Below are positions 5,340 to 8,677 of a stretch of 8,677 nt of DNA, in pieces. This stretch comes from an uncultured Actinomycetospora sp. (lineage in GTDB: Bacteria; Actinomycetota; Actinomycetes; Mycobacteriales; Pseudonocardiaceae): the NCBI GenBank assembly GCA_902805495.1, contig CADCTH010000588.1, positions 1 through 8,677 on the forward strand, written 5' to 3'. The position numbers and the translations under genes were made by a program. The notes beneath the pieces were generated by a model. The model was not told the origin of the DNA, did no database searches, and saw only the letters and a program-made list of their open reading frames with translations. Numbering within the stretch: position 1 is the stretch's first letter; every line of letters begins with the position of its first letter.

Positions 5340-7127
5340 TCACCGCCAGGAACGCAGCGTCGCAATGCGCTCCTCGATCTGCTCGAGGCTCGCCATCGGC
5401 GTCGCCGGCCCGCCGCAGTGCTTGCGCAGGTCGCCGTGGATCGCGCCGTGCGGCTTGCCCGTGCGGTGGTGGTGGGCGGCCACGAGGGCGTTGAGCTCGC
5501 GGCGCAGGTCCTTGATCCGCTCGGCCACCCCGACGTCGCGCCGGAACTCGCGGGCGGGCGCCGGCTGCCCCTCCGGGACGGCCGTCGTGGTCGTCGCGGC
5601 CGCCTCCTGGCGGGTGGCGGCCCCGTCGAGCTGTTCGCTCTGGCGGCGGCGCAGCAGCGCGCGGACCTGGTCGGGCTCGAGCAGTCCGGGCAGGCCGAGG
5701 TAGTCCTGCTCCTCCGCCGAGCCCGCGCCCGCGGCGGTGCCGAAGGACGAGCCGTCGTAGATCAGCTGGTCGAGCTCGGCCTCCGCGGAGAGCGCCTCGA
5801 ACGCCTTCTCCTGCTCGCCGGGCTCGTCCTCGGTGCGGTTGGCGCGCTCGAGGAGGTCGTCCTCCCAGCCCTCCTTCGGCCGGTGCGGCTCGCCGAGCAC
5901 GTGGTCGCGCTGCACCTCGAGCTCGCTGGCGAGGGTGAGCAGCGACGGCACGCTGGGCAGGAACACGCTCGCGGTCTCGCCGGGGCGCCGCGAGCGGACG
6001 AAGCGCCCCACGGCCTGGGCGAAGAAGAGCGGGGTCGAGGCGCTCGTGGCGTAGACGCCGACGGCCAGGCGCGGGACGTCGACGCCCTCCGAGACCATGC
6101 GCACCGCGACGAGCCAGCGGTCGCCGGTGCGGGAGAACTCCGCGATGCGCCCGGACGCCTTCGGGTCGTCGGAGAGCACGACCACCGGCTCCTCGCCGGA
6201 GATGCGCCGCAGCAGGCCGGCGTAGGCCTTGGCCGTGGTGTGGTCGGTGGCGATCACCAGCCCGCCCGCGTCGGGCACGCCGCCCGCGCGGAGCTGGGTC
6301 AGGCGGGTGTCGGCGGCCTGGAGCACCGCGGGCATCCACTCGCCCTTGGGGTCGAGGGCGGTCTTCCAGGCGCGGGCGTTGTGCTCGGCGGTCAGCGGCT
6401 CGCCGAGCCGGGCGGTCATCTCCTCGCCGGCGCTGGTGCGCCAGCTGGCCTGTCCCGAGTACGCCAGGAACACCACGGGCCGCACCACCCCGTCGGCCAG
6501 CGCGTCGGCGTAGCCGTAGGAGTGGTCGGCGCGCGAGCGCAGCACGCCCGCGGCGTCGGGCTCGTAGGTGATGAACGGGATCGGGCTGTCGTCCGAGCGG
6601 AACGGCGTGCCGGTGAGCGCGAGCCGGCGGGTCGCGCCGGCGAAGGCCTCGCGCGTCGCCTCGCCCCACGACTTGGCGTCGCCGGCGTGGTGGATCTCGT
6701 CGAACACCACGAGGGTGCGCCGGCCCTCGGTGCGGTTCATGTGCAGCACCGGGTGGGCCGCGACCTGTGCGTAGGTGACCGCCACGCCGCGGAAGTCGGT
6801 GGACGTGCGCCCGACCGCGTTGGAGAACTCGGGGTCCAGCGCGATGCCCGCGGCCCGCGCGGCCTCGGCCCACTGGTGCTTGAGGTGCTCGGTGGGGCAG
6901 ACGATCGTCACCGTGTCCACGGAGCGGTCACCCAGCAGCTCGGCCGCCACGCGCAGCGCGAACGTCGTCTTGCCCGCGCCCGGCGTGGCGACGGCCAGGA
7001 AGTCACGAGGACGTTCGGCGAGGTAGCGGGTGAGGGCGCGGCGCTGCCACTGGCGCAGCGGCCGTGCGTCCGGTGCTCCCGTGCTGGTGCCCGTGCGGGT
7101 CGGGCCGTCGGTCGCTCGGGTGGTCAA
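5340..7127 (-). CDS. DEAD/DEAH-box superfamily 2 helicase
   Basis: The 595-residue protein is an SF2 ATP-dependent nucleic acid helicase or translocase of a type common in actinobacteria. In order: RQWQRRAL (25-32, Q-motif-like), Walker A ATPGAGKTT (47-55), PTEHLKHQW (78-86, motif Ia), DEIHH (143-147, motif II), LTGTPFR (171-177, motif III), VSEGVDVP (345-352, motif V) and QAVGRFVRSR (371-380, motif VI with both arginines). Residues after about 400 form a charged, partly Ala/Thr-rich C-terminal region of unknown role. The DEIH box and QxxGRxxR motif fit the XPB/RecG/UvrB-like branch of SF2. I choose the TTG at 7127 because GGAGGG lies just upstream. In-frame GTGs at 7199 and 7193 lack a ribosome binding site and would overlap the DUF3039 gene. 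The gene begins 49 nt after the DUF3039 stop, so the two are likely co-transcribed. The cellular role is unknown; repair or RNA processing is possible. Confidence 0.9.
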   Translation of the reverse strand: MTTRATDGPTRTGTSTGAPDARPLRQWQRRALTRYLAERPRDFLAVATPGAGKTTFALRVAAELLGDRSVDTVTIVCPTEHLKHQWAEAARAAGIALDPEFSNAVGRTSTDFRGVAVTYAQVAAHPVLHMNRTEGRRTLVVFDEIHHAGDAKSWGEATREAFAGATRRLALTGTPFRSDDSPIPFITYEPDAAGVLRSRADHSYGYADALADGVVRPVVFLAYSGQASWRTSAGEEMTARLGEPLTAEHNARAWKTALDPKGEWMPAVLQAADTRLTQLRAGGVPDAGGLVIATDHTTAKAYAGLLRRISGEEPVVVLSDDPKASGRIAEFSRTGDRWLVAVRMVSEGVDVPRLAVGVYATSASTPLFFAQAVGRFVRSRRPGETASVFLPSVPSLLTLASELEVQRDHVLGEPHRPKEGWEDDLLERANRTEDEPGEQEKAFEALSAEAELDQLIYDGSSFGTAAGAGSAEEQDYLGLPGLLEPDQVRALLRRRQSEQLDGAATRQEAAATTTTAVPEGQPAPAREFRRDVGVAERIKDLRRELNALVAAHHHRTGKPHGAIHGDLRKHCGGPATPMASLEQIEERIATLRSWR

Positions 7128-7130
7128 GGG

Positions 7131-7136
7131 CCCTCC
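7131..7136 (-). promoter_or_regulatory. Ribosome binding site for the helicase gene
   Basis: On the minus strand GGAGGG is followed by CCC and then the TTG at 7127. The spacing is short, but this is the only good Shine-Dalgarno sequence near the N-terminus and it decides the start call. Confidence 0.5.
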
Positions 7137-7176
7137 GGGGCGGGACGTGATCTCGGGGGTAGACCAGCAGGCGCTG

Positions 7177-7428
7177 CTACTCCCCGTCGTCACCGCCACG
7201 GGGGATCTTGTTGAAGATCTCCTTGCACTTCGGGCACACCGGGGAGCCCGGCTTGGGCGAGCGGGTGACCGGGAAGGTCTCGCCGCACAGCGCCACCACC
7301 ATCGTCCCGGTGACCGCCGATTCGGCGACCTTGTTCTTCCGGACGTAGTGGAACATCTTCGGGTCGTCGTCGCCCGTGCGGTCGGTCCCCTGCGGGCGGG
7401 TGTCGGGGAGCACGGTCGTCTGGCTCAT
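7177..7428 (-). CDS. DUF3039 family small zinc-binding-type protein
   Basis: The 83-residue protein matches the actinobacterial DUF3039 pattern. A short variable N-terminus (1-23) is followed by KMFHYVRKNKVAESAV (24-39), then VVALCGETFPV (44-54) and VCPKCKEIFNKI (64-75). H27, C48, C65 and C68 are the candidate ligands of a single zinc site, by inference. It has no membrane segment or signal peptide. The biochemical function is not known. It lies immediately upstream of the helicase gene on the same strand with a 49-nt gap. ATG 7428 gives the usual short N-terminus. An in-frame ATG at 7437 would add Met-Gly-Ala. A -10-like CATCAT ends 7 nt before ATG 7428, so the transcript may be leaderless or nearly so; the intervening GGGAG is too close to the ATG to be a good ribosome binding site. 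Confidence 0.88.
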   Translation of the reverse strand: MSQTTVLPDTRPQGTDRTGDDDPKMFHYVRKNKVAESAVTGTMVVALCGETFPVTRSPKPGSPVCPKCKEIFNKIPRGGDDGE

Positions 7429-7435
7429 GGCTCCC

Positions 7436-7441
7436 ATGATG
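7436..7441 (-). promoter_or_regulatory. Possible -10 element before the DUF3039 gene
   Basis: CATCAT on the minus strand keeps A2 and T6 of the TANNNT consensus and lies 7 nt upstream of ATG 7428. It overlaps the alternative ATG at 7437. If it is the promoter, the shorter protein is correct. Confidence 0.3.
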
Positions 7442-7553
7442 CCCCACGCCCCCGACGGCGGGGCCACGCCGGGGCACCGGTCCGAATCCCGCGAAACGGC
7501 ACCCACGTCCTCGCGGCGGCTGTCACGGTGTCCCCACCTGACCCCCGTCGAAC

Positions 7554-7557
7554 GGAG
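7554..7557 (+). promoter_or_regulatory. Ribosome binding site for the membrane protein gene
   Basis: GGAG lies 6 nt before the GTG at 7564 and supports that start. Confidence 0.5.
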
Positions 7558-7563
7558 CGCGCA

Positions 7564-8677
7564 GTGACGTACCCGGCCCGCGCCGTGCGCCCCGCCCCGT
7601 GGCGGGCGCTCGTGCCCGAGCAGGTGGGCGAGGTGACGACCACGCTGGCGCCGGTCCGCGCCGGGCGGGGGGTGCGGGCCCGGCCCGTCCCGCCCGAGGA
7701 GCTGCCCGACGGTCCGGCCCCGTGGTCGGAGGCCGTGCTGGCCTTCGTCACCGAGCACCGCCGGCGCCTGCTGCGCCTCGGCCTGCACCTCGTCGTGGCC
7801 GCGCTGCCGCTGCTCGCGATCTCGGCGCACGTGTTCGGCGTCGCCCCGATGCACCTCACCGCGGGCGTGGTCGTGGTCCCGCTGACGCTGGTCGTGCTGC
7901 TCCTGGGCCTGTTCGCGCCGGTGCCCGAGGACCGGCTGGTGCTCGCCGGGGTGGTGTGGGGCGTCCTCGCGACGCTGGTCTACGACGCGGTGCGCCTCGA
8001 CACCGTCTACCTCCTCGGTCTGTGGGGCGACTTCATCCCCACGGTCGGCACGTGGATCGTCGACGTCGACGCGGGCTCCTCGGTCGTCGGCGCGATCGTG
8101 GGCTACCTCTGGCGCTGGGTCGGCGACGGCGGCGGCATCGGCGTCGCGTTCTTCGTGCTGGTCGCGGACACCGGGCTGCGCCGGTGGGGGCAGCGGGCGA
8201 CGGTCACCGCCGCGGTGGTGTTCGCCGTGTTCCCGGTGTGGACCGGACTCGTCGCCACCGTGGCCATCGCGCCGCGCGGCGAGCAGCAGATGTTCCCCCT
8301 CACGGTGACCACGGTGAGCCTCTCGCTGCTCGGCCACCTCGTGTTCGGCCTGGTGCTGGGGCTGGGGTGCGCCCGCTGCGGCCGCCTCGAGGAGTACTGG
8401 CCGTGGACCCCGCTGCTCGACCTGCGGCACGGGACGCGCGTGGCCGACGTGTCGGTGGCGGCACGGCCGGTCGTGGACGACGCCTGGGGCCCGCCCGCGC
8501 TCGTCACCGCGGGCGGGGACGACCCGGAGATCACCGAGATCCGTGTCGAGCGGCCGGGGCGCGGGCCGGCGGCGTCCCGGCGCGCGGCGGTCGGGGCGGG
8601 CGTGTGGTCCGGGACGGTGTCCGGACCGGTCCGGGTCGTCGACGCCCGGTCGGGCCCGCTGCCCGTCCTCGGCACGC
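7564..8677 (+). CDS. Multi-pass membrane protein of unknown function (3' end outside window)
   Basis: An open frame runs without a stop from GTG 7564 to the right edge, giving at least 371 residues. I do not recognise the family. Residues 1-70 are a cytoplasmic-looking, Arg/Pro-rich N-terminus. About six hydrophobic segments follow, at about 72-90, 99-118, 125-140, 173-200 (interrupted by WRWVGDGGG), 213-235 and 247-268. Between them are YDAVRLD (140-146) and a WGDFIPTVGTWIVD stretch (154-167). A C-x2-C pair (C269, C272) sits at the end of the last membrane segment. From about 295 the sequence turns into a polar, low-complexity C-terminal domain rich in Ala, Gly, Val and Arg. Third-position G/C bias and the ribosome binding site support real coding. 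It is divergent from the DUF3039 gene, with 135 nt between the starts. A transport or sensory role cannot be judged from the sequence. Confidence 0.8.
   Translation, partial: MTYPARAVRPAPWRALVPEQVGEVTTTLAPVRAGRGVRARPVPPEELPDGPAPWSEAVLAFVTEHRRRLLRLGLHLVVAALPLLAISAHVFGVAPMHLTAGVVVVPLTLVVLLLGLFAPVPEDRLVLAGVVWGVLATLVYDAVRLDTVYLLGLWGDFIPTVGTWIVDVDAGSSVVGAIVGYLWRWVGDGGGIGVAFFVLVADTGLRRWGQRATVTAAVVFAVFPVWTGLVATVAIAPRGEQQMFPLTVTTVSLSLLGHLVFGLVLGLGCARCGRLEEYWPWTPLLDLRHGTRVADVSVAARPVVDDAWGPPALVTAGGDDPEITEIRVERPGRGPAASRRAAVGAGVWSGTVSGPVRVVDARSGPLPVLGT

Noticed and set aside
5289..7214. 641-codon open frame on the plus strand opposite the helicase
   Set aside because: Its translation is low-complexity (Ala/Gly/Arg/Val-rich) with no motif, while the minus strand encodes a complete set of SF2 helicase motifs. 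It is a GC-driven shadow.
7429..8430. Long upstream extension of the DUF3039 frame (417 codons in total)
   Set aside because: The extension lies antisense to the membrane protein gene and is rich in His, Arg, Gln and Gly. The DUF3039 match begins only near 7428.

Overview
The window is very GC-rich DNA with heavy use of GTG starts and codons ending in G or C. It comes from a high-GC actinobacterium. The principal sigma factor, the CysQ phosphatase, and the small DUF7455 and DUF3039 proteins all read as typically actinobacterial. A Pseudonocardiales-like host is plausible, but that is inference. No mobile elements, CRISPR arrays, tRNA or rRNA genes were seen. The region looks like a chromosomal core neighbourhood, not an island.

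Layout. (1) 48-1382, plus strand: the principal sigma factor SigA, followed by a strong terminator hairpin and a second perfect hairpin. (2) 1524-3042, plus strand: a gas-vesicle GvpA-like protein, a 97-residue unknown, and a CysQ-type phosphatase. Each starts with GTG, and each GTG lies exactly 6 nt after a -10-like hexamer, which suggests serial leaderless transcripts. (3) 3050-4414, minus strand: a glutamine-synthetase-family enzyme converging on cysQ with only 7 nt between the stop codons. (4) A 343-nt intergenic region rich in short inverted repeats and a three-copy direct repeat. It is followed by the small zinc-finger-like DUF7455 gene (4758-4946, plus) and its terminator. (5) A roughly 300-nt stretch with no credible gene. 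(6) 5340-7428, minus strand: a DUF3039 zinc-binding-type small protein followed by a superfamily 2 DNA/RNA helicase. (7) 7564 to the right edge, plus strand: a multi-pass membrane protein cut off by the window end.

How the genes relate. Most appear to be separately transcribed housekeeping or conserved genes; I see no single multi-gene pathway. The points most worth a second look are the gvpA-like gene sitting alone beside sigA, the glutamine-synthetase homologue whose ammonium-site glutamate position is a phenylalanine (suggesting a different amine substrate), the repeated -10/N6/GTG arrangement, and the DUF3039-helicase pair. I did not find strong evidence of a new multi-gene defence or biosynthetic system.
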